Positions 24,623 through 34,011 of a DNA stretch of 44,646 bases are shown piece after piece. The notes under the pieces are model-generated. The model saw only the letters and a list, made by a program, of their open reading frames with translations, was not told the origin of the DNA and made no database searches. This stretch comes from an uncultured Allomuricauda sp. (GTDB taxonomy: Bacteria > Bacteroidota > Bacteroidia > Flavobacteriales > Flavobacteriaceae): contig NZ_CAKZYF010000051.1 of assembly GCF_937884665.1 (NCBI RefSeq), forward strand, positions 1 to 44,646, read 5' to 3'. Positions within the stretch are counted from its first letter, which is position 1. Each line of letters begins with the position of its first letter. A program made the translations under genes and the position numbers.

Positions 24623-26703
24623 TTGCCCAAAGTTTTATCCACATACTCGCGTTCTTTTTGATTCAAAGAAGTATATATTGACTTAAGTCGTTCTGGATTT
24701 CCATCTCCTTTCAAAAACTCCTTTAAAATCTTTCGACATGATTTTTTAAAATACCATACATGATGATTACATGCCTTTATCAAATTCTTCAAACAATCGT
24801 CGGACAAAGCGCCCAAGTTCTCTAAATATTGAAAGGCCAAGAGTCGCACCTCAAAATGATATTTGGGATGGGTATATCCGCTCAGTTCAGCATAAAAACT
24901 GCTCTTTTCAGAATCGGTGTATCCGTCCGTGGACAATGCCAAAACAAGCCATAGCAAACGGACATTTTTGTTGGGCAAACCCTGGATCCCATTGGTTTTG
25001 GTGAGATATCTTTTTCTATTTTCAGGATAGGTCATCCATAATGCGGCCAAAGCGTTCTCGTTGGTGACGTAACTTCTATCTTCCAACAGCGATTCTACAG
25101 GCTCTATTGGATATGAATTGATATTTTCCACCGAAGCGACAAACTCACGGCGTAGCTCCAATGATTCACCATCCAGCACTTCTGCAAGTAGCATTCTTGG
25201 CAAAATACGCCAATGTCTTCGTACGAGTTCTCTTTTAAAGAATACCGTGCTGCTGTTGGCATGCCAATACTTCTGAAAATCGACGTCATCGCTTTGTATC
25301 CGGTCAAACTCATCTTCCAAGTCAAAAAATAGCGTTAGGGAGGGTGATTTTTTTCTTAAAAATGCTTGAGCAGATTTCAGAGGAAATTCTGAATTTTGAA
25401 GCCAAGTTTCTTCAAAATCCAAAAGCTTCATCCCCGAAGCTTTTCGCATTTCCCATAAAAAATCGGAAAGGGTAACATTTTTAAAGGCATACTTTTCCAA
25501 ATAATTACGAATGCCTTCCTTGAACACAAGGTCCCCTACCCGTTCCTTGAGCATAATCAAGGCCCAAGCCCCTTTTTCATAAAATGTGAGACTACCAGCG
25601 TTGGGATTGGTCAACGCCTCTCCATTTCCAGCTTCTGAAAACTTGGCCAAAGCAGAAGCCGTCTCCCATAATTTCCAGTAAAAGTAGTCGTCCCCAAAGA
25701 TTTCTTTTTCGGCCAAATAAGCGTAATAGGTAGCAAAACCTTCATGCAACCAATGATGTTCGCCACTTTGTTCCGTGACTAAATTACCAAACCATTGATG
25801 GGCCAATTCGTGGGCATTCACGTTAACATAGTTTTTATCCACAAAGGCAATGGAATCTATCATGAACGAGTTTGAAAAAAAAGTGGTCCCTGTATTTTCC
25901 ATGCCGGCATATAAAAAATCTTGAACGGGTACCTGTTTGTAGTTTTGCCATGGATAGGGAACTCCAATTTCGTTTTCAAAAAAATCAAAAATTCGTTTGG
26001 TATACCGAAAGGTCGGCTCAAACTTTGTACTATCCTGAAGCTCATAGTATAGCTCAATCGGTATTCCCGACGAAGAGATTTCTTCCTTTTTTTCAAACAT
26101 ACCAATGGCAAACGCCAAAAGATAACTACTCATGGGACGCTGCATGTCATACCGCCAAATTGTTGTATCCCCTTCCATTTTTTTCTCCAACAATTTTCCA
26201 TTTGCGACCACATAATAGCCACTTTCAAAATTTATATTGAGGTCGAATTCCACTTTTTCATTCATATCATCAAAACTGGGCAACCAATGACTGGTGTATT
26301 TGCCCTGACCCTGCGTCCATATTTGATTTTGAAATCGATTGTCATTTTCCCATCCAATAAAATATACCGTTTGTTTTGGTTGGCATCGATACTGTATTTG
26401 AACACTATGGGAAGTGCCTTTCTTGAATTTTTTATTCAATATCAAGTGTCTCGAAGTGTTTTCATACCGAGTAGCAACACGGTCCAATAGCAATGTTTCA
26501 ATATCCATATTTTTAGCATCCCAAAAGAGCGAATCCACATCCTTGAGAACATTGAAATCATACAATACTTTACCAGAAATTGTTTTGGATACCAAATCAA
26601 AGGCGATGTGGATTTTTCCATGGGTGAAATCCACGCCATCTTGAATTTGGGATATAAGAACTTGATGAAGTAAGAAAAGGACAACTATGGGAAATTGCTT
26701 CAT
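24619..26703 (-). CDS. Exported M1-family metallo-aminopeptidase
   Basis: This is a 694-residue zinc aminopeptidase with a signal peptide (FPIVVLFLLHQVLISQ). The substrate motif GMENTGT lies near residue 268. The zinc site HELAHQW is near residue 299, with the third ligand in HEGFATYYAYL 19-20 residues later. The C-terminal half is a helical HEAT-like domain. The catalytic set is complete, in contrast to the dead M1 fold at 3475. It likely trims peptides in the periplasm for uptake. It is the first gene of the two-gene operon with the patatin. It is divergent from recG, with 46 bases between start codons. Confidence 0.94.
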   Translation of the reverse strand: MKQFPIVVLFLLHQVLISQIQDGVDFTHGKIHIAFDLVSKTISGKVLYDFNVLKDVDSLFWDAKNMDIETLLLDRVATRYENTSRHLILNKKFKKGTSHSVQIQYRCQPKQTVYFIGWENDNRFQNQIWTQGQGKYTSHWLPSFDDMNEKVEFDLNINFESGYYVVANGKLLEKKMEGDTTIWRYDMQRPMSSYLLAFAIGMFEKKEEISSSGIPIELYYELQDSTKFEPTFRYTKRIFDFFENEIGVPYPWQNYKQVPVQDFLYAGMENTGTTFFSNSFMIDSIAFVDKNYVNVNAHELAHQWFGNLVTEQSGEHHWLHEGFATYYAYLAEKEIFGDDYFYWKLWETASALAKFSEAGNGEALTNPNAGSLTFYEKGAWALIMLKERVGDLVFKEGIRNYLEKYAFKNVTLSDFLWEMRKASGMKLLDFEETWLQNSEFPLKSAQAFLRKKSPSLTLFFDLEDEFDRIQSDDVDFQKYWHANSSTVFFKRELVRRHWRILPRMLLAEVLDGESLELRREFVASVENINSYPIEPVESLLEDRSYVTNENALAALWMTYPENRKRYLTKTNGIQGLPNKNVRLLWLVLALSTDGYTDSEKSSFYAELSGYTHPKYHFEVRLLAFQYLENLGALSDDCLKNLIKACNHHVWYFKKSCRKILKEFLKGDGNPERLKSIYTSLNQKEREYVDKTLGK

Positions 26704-26749
26704 GGTTCAAGTATAGCAAAAGTCTTTCCAAATTACATATTTTCGTTTG

Positions 26750-28855
26750 ATGAACTCCAATTTTCTTCAGACACCGATTACCTATCTCAAAAATGTAGGA
26801 CCCAATCGCGCCGAAGTCTTGCAAAAGGAATTGGGCATCTATTTGTTCAAAGATCTGCTTCAGCTTTTTCCGAACCGTTATCTGGACAAAACGCAATACT
26901 ACACCATAGACCAATTGCAAAACAGTGGAGCGGATGTTCAGGTGGTAGGAAAAATTATCCACATCAAGACCGTAGCCCAGAAACGCGGTAAGCGCTTGGT
27001 GGCAACTTTTGGGGATGGCACGGGGCAAATGGAACTGGTCTGGTTTCGTGGACATAAATGGATACGGGAAAATCTGAAGTTAAATGAACCCTACATTGTT
27101 TTTGGAAGAGTTTCGCGCTATGGAAATATGCTTTCTATGCCCCATCCAGAAATGGAACTCTTGGCCGTACATCAAAAAGGGCTTAAAATTGCTATGCAAC
27201 CCATTTATCCTTCCACTGAAAAGTTAAGCGCCCGTGGGATTACCAATAAAGTATTGAGTCAGATGATCCAGCAACTTTTTATAGATTGTAAAGGACAATT
27301 TCCAGAGGTGCTGTCCCCAAAAATCCTAGAAGAACTCAAGCTGATTTCCAAAAGTGATGCTTTGTTGAACATCCATTTTCCAAAGAACCAAGAATTATTG
27401 GCCAAGGCACAATTCCGCTTAAAATTCGAGGAGCTTTTCTTCGTGCAACTACAACTCATCTCAAAAATAATACTTCGCAAAAAGAAAATAAAAGGCATGC
27501 CTTTTACCAATGTGGGCAATTACTTTAATACCTTTTTCAAAAAGCACCTTCCCTTTGAGCTTACCAGCGCCCAAAAAAAAGTAATCAAGCAAATCAGAAA
27601 TGATCTAGGGAGCAACGCGCAGATGAATCGCCTTTTACAAGGCGATGTGGGATCCGGTAAAACCATCGTGGCGCTTTTGTGTATGCTCCTGGCCATGGAC
27701 AATGGTTTTCAAGCCTGTCTTATGGCGCCCACAGAGATATTGGCGCAGCAACATTATATAGGTCTCAAGGAACTATTAGGTGATCTGGAGGTACAAATCG
27801 AATTATTGACCGGGTCTACCAAAAAATCAAAGCGAAAAACAATTCATGAAGATTTAGAGAATGGACAACTCCACATTTTAATCGGCACCCATGCCATCCT
27901 GGAAGATGTTGTTCAATTTAAAAATTTGGGCTTGGCCATTATCGACGAACAACATCGTTTTGGTGTGGCGCAGCGCTCCAAACTTTGGCATAAAAATGAA
28001 ACCCCACCCCATATTTTGGTAATGACCGCGACGCCCATACCACGTACGTTGGCGATGAGTGTTTACGGGGATTTGGATATTTCCGTAATTGATGAGCTAC
28101 CACCTGGAAGGAAACCGGTGAAAACCGTCCATCGTTTTGATTCGAATCGATTACAAGTTTTTCGGTTTATCAAAGATGAAATCAAAAAAGGCCGTCAAGT
28201 TTATGTGGTATATCCCTTAATTCAGGAATCCGAAGCCTTGGATTATAAAGATCTTATGGACGGCTACGAAAGCATTGTGCGGGATTTTCCTTTGCCGGAA
28301 TACCAAATCTCCATCGTCCATGGGAAAATGAAGCCTTTAGACAAGGACTATGAAATGCAACGCTTCGTAAGGGGAGAAACCCAGATCATGGTGGCCACCA
28401 CGGTCATAGAAGTGGGAGTAAATGTCCCCAACGCTTCGGTCATGATCATTGAGAGTGCTGAACGCTTTGGGTTATCCCAGTTACACCAGCTTAGAGGTCG
28501 GGTTGGCCGAGGAGCGGAACAGAGCTTTTGCATTCTTATGACGGGTCATAAACTGTCCCAGGATTCCAAAACCCGTTTAGAGACCATGGTACAGACCAAT
28601 GACGGATTTGAGATTGCCGAAGTGGACCTCAAGCTCCGAGGCCCTGGAGACCTTATGGGTACCCAACAGAGCGGAGTGCTCAACCTTAAAATAGCGGATA
28701 TCGTAAAAGACAATCCCATTTTAAAAACTGCCCGCTATCATGTAATTCAATTACTTAAAGAGGACCCTGGATTGGAAAAGGAAATAAATCTACCTATAAG
28801 AAAAGCCTACCAAAACGTTGTTCAGAACAAGGCTATCTGGAATTACATCAGCTAA
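26750..28855 (+). CDS. recG: ATP-dependent DNA helicase RecG
   Basis: RecG remodels stalled replication forks and Holliday junctions. The 701-residue chain starts at ATG 26750; the preceding TTG (26747) would add only one Met. The N-terminal wedge domain has [20 protein letters not shown] and an OB-fold ([11 protein letters not shown]). The helicase core shows Walker [10 protein letters not shown], the Walker B box [23 protein letters not shown], and the arginine-finger motif QLRGRVGRG, ending with the RecG TRG-type region [14 protein letters not shown]. Length is close to E. coli RecG (693). It is divergent from the M1 gene and ends at a strong palindrome. Confidence 0.96.
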   Translation: MNSNFLQTPITYLKNVGPNRAEVLQKELGIYLFKDLLQLFPNRYLDKTQYYTIDQLQNSGADVQVVGKIIHIKTVAQKRGKRLVATFGDGTGQMELVWFRGHKWIRENLKLNEPYIVFGRVSRYGNMLSMPHPEMELLAVHQKGLKIAMQPIYPSTEKLSARGITNKVLSQMIQQLFIDCKGQFPEVLSPKILEELKLISKSDALLNIHFPKNQELLAKAQFRLKFEELFFVQLQLISKIILRKKKIKGMPFTNVGNYFNTFFKKHLPFELTSAQKKVIKQIRNDLGSNAQMNRLLQGDVGSGKTIVALLCMLLAMDNGFQACLMAPTEILAQQHYIGLKELLGDLEVQIELLTGSTKKSKRKTIHEDLENGQLHILIGTHAILEDVVQFKNLGLAIIDEQHRFGVAQRSKLWHKNETPPHILVMTATPIPRTLAMSVYGDLDISVIDELPPGRKPVKTVHRFDSNRLQVFRFIKDEIKKGRQVYVVYPLIQESEALDYKDLMDGYESIVRDFPLPEYQISIVHGKMKPLDKDYEMQRFVRGETQIMVATTVIEVGVNVPNASVMIIESAERFGLSQLHQLRGRVGRGAEQSFCILMTGHKLSQDSKTRLETMVQTNDGFEIAEVDLKLRGPGDLMGTQQSGVLNLKIADIVKDNPILKTARYHVIQLLKEDPGLEKEINLPIRKAYQNVVQNKAIWNYIS

Positions 28856-28857
28856 AA

Positions 28858-28881
28858 AATGCCTGGAACGTTCCAGGCATT
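28858..28881. terminator. Perfect palindrome between recG and the DUF2911 gene
   Basis: AATGCCTGGAAC / GTTCCAGGCATT is a perfect 24-base palindrome three bases after the recG stop. It lies between convergent genes and probably ends both transcripts. The A run before it serves as a U tract only on the minus strand. Confidence 0.6.
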
Positions 28882-28905
28882 CCATAACCTGATAAGAATG
28901 CAAGC

Positions 28906-30018
28906 TCAGTTGATTCCCTCTCCTTTTTCCGCTTTTGCGATATTGGCCGCCACTCGGTCCTTATTGGCTTGAGCTGGTGCATTTTCCAAGGCTATCTTCA
29001 AGTGTTTCAATGTGGACTTGTTATCTCCCAAGGCTGAGTATCCCCGTGCCAGGCCATAGTGCACTGGCCAAGTGTCCTTATGGGTTTTGGCATTCCATTT
29101 AAAAACTTCGAGCGCCTCGTCCGACTTGCCTTGAGTAATCAACTGCCTCCCATATCCATGTACTTGGAAAACGGTTCCTAACGGCATGGCCTCTTTCATC
29201 AATGCCTTAGCTTCGTCCGTTTTTCCCTGTTTGGCCAATATCTGCGATTTGATACTGAGATTATTGAAGGTTTTCTGGCTAAAGAATTTACCTGCAATGG
29301 CGGCATCCGCCCAAACAAGCGCCTCATCCAAATCCCCATCGTTGTTCAACGCAAAGTTTGCCGCCTGTTCCCAACTTTGTCGACTAAAACCAGGGGTGCC
29401 CTGTAACTGTTTGCGAACTTCTGTCAAGACATTGTTGGTTACGTTGGTCTCTATTTTAAAGGGAATTTGCTTTTTCTCCCAATCCAAAGAAACAACAGCT
29501 GAGTTTGCGTCCACTGATTCAAATCCAAAAGTAAGTTGTTCTACATGGGGAATTTCCTGGGTTTCCACCTCAACTTGAAGTACATCTTCCTCAGGATTAT
29601 AAAAATAACTTCCCCAAGCACTGTAGTTCTTGGAGAAGATAATAGTTGCCGTATTATCCTGGTTTACCACCATGTGTAGGCCATACTTTCCTGCTGGAAG
29701 TGCTTTGCCCCCAATGGTTAAATCGTGGGTTGTCTTGAAGATGGTATTTTCATTGGCCCCGGCTCGCCAGGGAGACTCTTTAGCAGTACCAAAACCCAAA
29801 TTGTTCATTCCGAAGGGTACCAAACTACCCCAGATTTCACGTCCGTTTACACTAGGTCTCGAATACACTATGGTAACATCTGTATTTCCTATACGTTGCA
29901 TCACTTCTGCCATCTGACTGCCACGGGGCAAAAAATCCAGTTGGGCGAAGGAAACTGTGGACACACTAAAAATTGCTAAGAAAACAAGGGCGCTAAACGC
30001 CGAATAACATTTCTTCAT
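28906..30018 (-). CDS. DUF2911-domain secreted protein with TPR-like C-terminus
   Basis: This is a 370-residue protein with a signal peptide (AFSALVFLAIFSVSTVSFAQ). The DUF2911 domain spans about 30-180: VTIVYSRPSVNGREIWGSLVPFG, WRAGANENTIF and GKALPAGKYGLHMVVN are hallmark segments. The C-terminal part is helical with TPR-type repeats (FNLSIKSQILAKQGKTDEAKALM; WPVHYGLARGYSALGDNKSTL). DUF2911 has no established reaction. Secreted and abundant in Bacteroidota, it may bind a ligand or partner through the repeats. No gene is adjacent in the same direction; the upstream region faces leuC. Confidence 0.88.
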   Translation of the reverse strand: MKKCYSAFSALVFLAIFSVSTVSFAQLDFLPRGSQMAEVMQRIGNTDVTIVYSRPSVNGREIWGSLVPFGMNNLGFGTAKESPWRAGANENTIFKTTHDLTIGGKALPAGKYGLHMVVNQDNTATIIFSKNYSAWGSYFYNPEEDVLQVEVETQEIPHVEQLTFGFESVDANSAVVSLDWEKKQIPFKIETNVTNNVLTEVRKQLQGTPGFSRQSWEQAANFALNNDGDLDEALVWADAAIAGKFFSQKTFNNLSIKSQILAKQGKTDEAKALMKEAMPLGTVFQVHGYGRQLITQGKSDEALEVFKWNAKTHKDTWPVHYGLARGYSALGDNKSTLKHLKIALENAPAQANKDRVAANIAKAEKGEGIN

Positions 30019-30283
30019 TGGTTCGTTTTTGATTTTTGTTAATGAATAAACTGAAAGATTGTCCTCTAAAGTAAAAAGGACAGAAAAGACAGGACGTTAC
30101 AACTCTGTTAAATTCATTTTTAACTTGTTAAATTTCAGAGCATTAAAATCAAAACGATAGCAAGGTGGCTATTTTGTTAATTTATCTATCAATTGTGCCA
30201 GTAAATCCTTATCGGGATTTCCTTTCCCTTAAAAAATGGAGAAAAAACGTTTAAAAGTAATTTACAGTACGTATTTGAAGTAA

Positions 30284-30329
30284 CCCGTTTCTTCCCCAAA
30301 ATCCATAAAAAATGTATCAAGAAAACGGG
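30284..30329. repeat. Inverted repeat overlapping the possible leader ORF
   Basis: CCCGTTTCTT (30284-30293) pairs with AAGAAAACGGG (30319-30329), with one unpaired base and a 25-base loop. The right arm lies inside the short ORF at 30312, so pairing could affect its translation. Confidence 0.4.
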
Positions 30330-30371
30330 AAAGCAGGTTTGAACGTCGTAATTTTTTACACTTTCTTTTGA
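30312..30371 (+). CDS. Possible leader peptide upstream of leuC
   Basis: This 19-codon ORF reads [19 protein letters not shown] and ends at TGA 30371, 56 bases before leuC ATG. It contains Leu, Val, Val and Ile codons in a run of six, which is suggestive of an attenuation leader for a branched-chain operon. The richness in branched residues is modest compared with classical leu or ilv leaders. The following 5-bp hairpin is weak. Existence as a translated peptide is speculative. Confidence 0.2.
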   Translation: MYQENGKAGLNVVIFYTFF

Positions 30372-30427
30372 CTGCTACCTCCCATAAAGGTACTTTTATC
30401 AGCTTAACCAATTTAGGATACTGGATA

Positions 30428-31837
30428 ATGAGCAGAACGCTATTTGATAAAGTGTGGGATTCCCACGTGGTCCAGAACATTGAAAATGGACCTGACGTGC
30501 TTTTTATCGATAGGCACCTTGTCCATGAGGTCACGAGTCCCGTTGCTTTTCTCGGTCTAAAGAACAGAGGCATCAAAGTACTCTACCCGAAACGAACTTT
30601 TGCCACAGCGGACCACAACACACCCACTAGAAACCAGCATTTACCCGTAAAGGACAAGCTTTCCGCCAATCAATTGAAAGCTCTGGAAGAAAATGCCAAA
30701 GCACATGGTGTGTCCTACTGGGGATTGGGACACGAAAAGAACGGTATTGTACATGTAATCGGACCGGAAAATGGCATAACTGTACCTGGAGCGACCATAG
30801 TTTGTGGAGACTCCCACACCTCAACCCATGGCGCTTTCGGGGCAATCGCTTTTGGAATCGGAACCAGTGAGGTAGAAATGGTACTGTCCACGCAGTGCAT
30901 TATGCAGCCGAAACCAAAAAGTATGCGCATTTCAGTGAACGGAGAACTCAACCAAGCGGTTACGCCCAAAGATGTGGCGCTTTACATCATCTCAAAACTT
31001 ACTACCTCGGGAGCTACGGGATATTTTGTAGAATATGCCGGAGACGTTTTCAAAAATATGTCCATGGAAGGTAGAATGACCGTTTGTAACCTCAGTATTG
31101 AGATGGGTGCTCGGGGCGGTATGATTGCACCCGATACCACAACCTTCGAATACATTATGGGAAGGGAGTTCACCCCCAAAGGAAAAGACTGGGAGAAAGC
31201 TATGGCGTACTGGGATACCCTAAAAACAGATACCGATGCGGTCTTTGATAAAGAAATTTCCTTTGATGCCCGAGATATTGAACCCATGATAACCTTTGGA
31301 ACAAATCCAGGTATGGGCATTGGAATACAAAGTGGTATCCCAACGGCCAAAGCTATTGAATCCGGCGCGGCCACCTACCAAAAATCATTGGCCTACATGA
31401 ATTTTAATGAAGGAGAGGCCATGATCGGCAAACCGATAGATTTTGTCTTCCTAGGAAGTTGCACCAACGGCCGGATAGAAGATTTCAGGGCGTTTGCCTC
31501 CATAATCAAGGGAAGAAAAAAAGCAGAAAACGTTACCGCTTGGTTGGTACCGGGTTCGCACAAGGTAGAGGAAGCGATCAGGAACGAAGGTATTTTGGAT
31601 ATTTTACATGAATCCGGTTTTGAACTGCGTGAACCTGGCTGTTCGGCTTGTCTGGCCATGAATGACGATAAGATTCCCGCAGGAAAATACGCAGTGAGTA
31701 CCTCCAACCGTAATTTTGAGGGTAGACAGGGGCCCGGAGCACGTACCTTGTTAGCCAGCCCACTGGTCGCGGCCGCAGCGGCCGTTACCGGCAAGGTAAC
31801 TGACCCTAGGGAGCTTATGGAGCTTCAGGAAGTCTAA
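30428..31837 (+). CDS. leuC: 3-isopropylmalate dehydratase large subunit
   Basis: LeuC, with LeuD, isomerises 2-isopropylmalate to 3-isopropylmalate in leucine synthesis. ATG 30428 gives 469 residues, close to E. coli LeuC (466); an ORF extension to 30368 is non-conserved. The three [4Fe-4S] cysteines are visible in LGSCTNGR (near residue 345) and CSACLAMN (near 405-408). The substrate-binding segment [14 protein letters not shown] is near residue 130, typical of aconitase-family enzymes. It is the first gene of the leuCDAB operon. The same enzyme can act on citramalate if the downstream synthase is a CimA. Confidence 0.96.
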   Translation: MSRTLFDKVWDSHVVQNIENGPDVLFIDRHLVHEVTSPVAFLGLKNRGIKVLYPKRTFATADHNTPTRNQHLPVKDKLSANQLKALEENAKAHGVSYWGLGHEKNGIVHVIGPENGITVPGATIVCGDSHTSTHGAFGAIAFGIGTSEVEMVLSTQCIMQPKPKSMRISVNGELNQAVTPKDVALYIISKLTTSGATGYFVEYAGDVFKNMSMEGRMTVCNLSIEMGARGGMIAPDTTTFEYIMGREFTPKGKDWEKAMAYWDTLKTDTDAVFDKEISFDARDIEPMITFGTNPGMGIGIQSGIPTAKAIESGAATYQKSLAYMNFNEGEAMIGKPIDFVFLGSCTNGRIEDFRAFASIIKGRKKAENVTAWLVPGSHKVEEAIRNEGILDILHESGFELREPGCSACLAMNDDKIPAGKYAVSTSNRNFEGRQGPGARTLLASPLVAAAAAVTGKVTDPRELMELQEV

Positions 31838-31853
31838 ATCAAAACTAAAAGAA

Positions 31854-32450
31854 ATGGCATACGATAAATTCAACGTATTGACAAGCAATGCCGTTCCACT
31901 CCCTATAGAAAATGTGGACACCGATCAGATTATTCCTGCCCGGTTTTTAAAGGCAACCGAACGGAAAGGTTTTGGGGACAATTTATTTAGAGACTGGCGA
32001 TTTAATCCGGACAACACCCCAAAAGAACACTTTGTGCTCAACAATTCCATGTATGGTGGCAGAATTTTAGTGGGTGGTAAAAACTTTGGTTCGGGATCCT
32101 CACGGGAACATGCGGCATGGGCGGTCTACGATTACGGCTTCCGCTGTGTGGTTTCCAGTTTCTTTGCTGATATTTTCCGTAATAATTGTTTGAACATCGG
32201 TGTATTACCGGTACAGGTCACGGCCGAGTTTCTGGACACTATTTTCAAAACGATCGAAGCCAATCCAAAAACCGAGCTACAGGTCAATCTTCCGGAACAG
32301 ACCATTACGCTTTTGGAAACGGGTGAAAGCGAGAGCTTTCAAATCAATGAATATAAAAAGCAAAATATGTTGAACGGTTTCGATGATATTGACTATTTGC
32401 TGAACATAAAAGATAACATCCAAAAGTTTGCTCAAAACACCCCGCTCTAA
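31854..32450 (+). CDS. leuD: 3-isopropylmalate dehydratase small subunit
   Basis: LeuD is the swivel-domain partner of LeuC. This 198-residue chain has DTDQIIPARFLK near residue 22 and the substrate loop GSGSSREHAAWA near 80, both standard. Sixteen bases follow the leuC stop, so the two are co-transcribed. Length matches E. coli LeuD (201). Confidence 0.96.
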   Translation: MAYDKFNVLTSNAVPLPIENVDTDQIIPARFLKATERKGFGDNLFRDWRFNPDNTPKEHFVLNNSMYGGRILVGGKNFGSGSSREHAAWAVYDYGFRCVVSSFFADIFRNNCLNIGVLPVQVTAEFLDTIFKTIEANPKTELQVNLPEQTITLLETGESESFQINEYKKQNMLNGFDDIDYLLNIKDNIQKFAQNTPL

Positions 32451-32480
32451 CCTTCTCTAAAACTGATTGGGACCACGAAA

Positions 32481-33998
32481 ATGAAAACAAGAACGGTTGA
32501 AATCATGGACACCACCCTAAGGGATGGTGAGCAAACCTCCGGTATATCTTTTTCCGCTTCGGAAAAACTCACGCTGGCCAAATTACTATTGACAGAATTA
32601 AAAGTGGGCCGTATCGAAGTAGCTTCCGCGCGCGTATCCGAAGGAGAGTTCACTGCGGTAAAACAAATTACGGACTGGGCAAAAACCGAAGGGTATATTT
32701 CAAGGATTGAAGTACTGACCTTTGTGGACCAAGGGATTTCATTAAAATGGATGCAAAATGCTGGAGCCGAAGTCCAAAACTTACTTACCAAAGGTTCCTT
32801 AAATCACTTGACACACCAATTAAAGCAGACCCCGGACGAACATTTTTCGGCAATTGGTGAAGTTATCTCCAAAGCCCAAAAAATAGGTTTCGAAACTAAT
32901 GTTTATCTAGAAGATTGGAGCAACGGCATGCGAAATTCCAAGGATTATGTCTTTCAGTTCCTTGATTTTCTTTCCAAACAACCGATAAAACGCGTTTTAC
33001 TCCCAGACACTTTAGGGGTACTCACCCATTTTGAAACAAGGGATTTTATCAAACAAATCGTAGAACGTTATCCTACTACACATTTTGACTTCCATGGGCA
33101 TAACGACTACGACCTAAGTGTAGCCAATGTTCTAGAAGCGTTAAAAGCAGGATGCCACGGTTTGCACTTAACGGTCAACGGAATGGGAGAACGCGCCGGA
33201 AATGCACCCTTAGCGAGCGTGGTGGCCGTGGTCAACGATTTTATACCTGAAGTAGAAATAGGGGTCAAAGAATCCTCCCTTTATAAGGTCAGTAAGTTGG
33301 TGTCTGCCTTTACTGGATTTGGCATTCCGGTCAACAAACCTATAGTAGGGGATAATGTATTTACGCAAACTGCTGGAATACACGCTGATGGAGACAATAA
33401 AAAGAATCTTTACTTTAATGATTTATTGCCCGAGCGTTTCGGAAGAAAGCGTAAATACGCCCTAGGCAAAACATCGGGAAAAGCGAACATTCAAAAAAAT
33501 TTGCAAGAGCTTGGATTAACGTTGAACGACTGGGAATTAAAAAAAGTGACCGAACGCATTATCGAGCTTGGCGATAAAAAGGAAAGAGTTACCAAAGATG
33601 ACCTGCCCTATATCATCTCTGATGTTTTGGATACCGATTGGCATAAGCAGCGTGTTTTTGTAAAATCCTATGTACTGACACATTCCAAAGGATTGAAGCC
33701 CTCCACTACCCTTTCCATTGAAATAGATGGAAAATCCTATGAAGAAAATGCACAAGGCGATGGTCAGTTCGATGCTTTTATCAACGCCTTACACAAGGTG
33801 TACCAAAAGGAAGGGGTCGAGCTACCCAAATTGGTGGATTATGTGGTTCGAATTCCCCCAGGAAGTACCTCGGATGCCCTTTGTGAAACCATAATAACTT
33901 GGAAAACCAAAGAGAAAGACTTCACTACGCGCGGATTAGACTCAGACCAGACGGTATCCGCTATTAAAGCAACTGAAAAGATGCTCAACCTTTTTTAA
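32481..33998 (+). CDS. 2-isopropylmalate synthase family (LeuA or citramalate synthase CimA)
   Basis: This 505-residue DRE-TIM metallolyase condenses acetyl-CoA with a 2-oxoacid. The TIM barrel has DTTLRDGEQTSG (residues 10-21), DTLGVLTHFETRDF, the metal ligands in FHGHNDYDLSVAN (near 206), and NGMGERAGNAPL. The C-terminal allosteric LeuA dimer domain covers about 390-505. The gene sits between leuD and leuB, so it supplies the substrate for LeuCD and LeuB. By location this is 2-isopropylmalate synthase. It departs from the usual LeuA motif GEQSPG (here GEQTSG), a feature shared by some CimA-type branches, so citramalate synthesis for isoleucine is a real alternative. Substrate choice cannot be settled by eye. 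Confidence 0.88.
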   Translation: MKTRTVEIMDTTLRDGEQTSGISFSASEKLTLAKLLLTELKVGRIEVASARVSEGEFTAVKQITDWAKTEGYISRIEVLTFVDQGISLKWMQNAGAEVQNLLTKGSLNHLTHQLKQTPDEHFSAIGEVISKAQKIGFETNVYLEDWSNGMRNSKDYVFQFLDFLSKQPIKRVLLPDTLGVLTHFETRDFIKQIVERYPTTHFDFHGHNDYDLSVANVLEALKAGCHGLHLTVNGMGERAGNAPLASVVAVVNDFIPEVEIGVKESSLYKVSKLVSAFTGFGIPVNKPIVGDNVFTQTAGIHADGDNKKNLYFNDLLPERFGRKRKYALGKTSGKANIQKNLQELGLTLNDWELKKVTERIIELGDKKERVTKDDLPYIISDVLDTDWHKQRVFVKSYVLTHSKGLKPSTTLSIEIDGKSYEENAQGDGQFDAFINALHKVYQKEGVELPKLVDYVVRIPPGSTSDALCETIITWKTKEKDFTTRGLDSDQTVSAIKATEKMLNLF

Positions 33999-34011
33999 AC
34001 AAAACCAAAAA

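Larger units (their letters stand above)
30019..30427. other. 409-base leader/intergenic region upstream of leuC
   Basis: This AT-rich region carries the promoters of the divergent DUF2911 and leuC genes, though no exact TAnnTTTG box was found. It holds two copies of TGTTAAATT 20 bases apart (30106-30114, 30126-30134), with a third near-copy TTGTTAATTT at 30174. It also holds a 10-bp inverted repeat (30284-30293 / 30319-30329) and a 19-codon ORF (30312-30371) that may be a leader peptide (see findings). Confidence 0.5.

Noticed and set aside
26597-27055. 152-codon minus-strand ORF across the M1/recG promoter region
   Set aside because: It overlaps the start codons of two well-supported genes, and its product has no recognised features.
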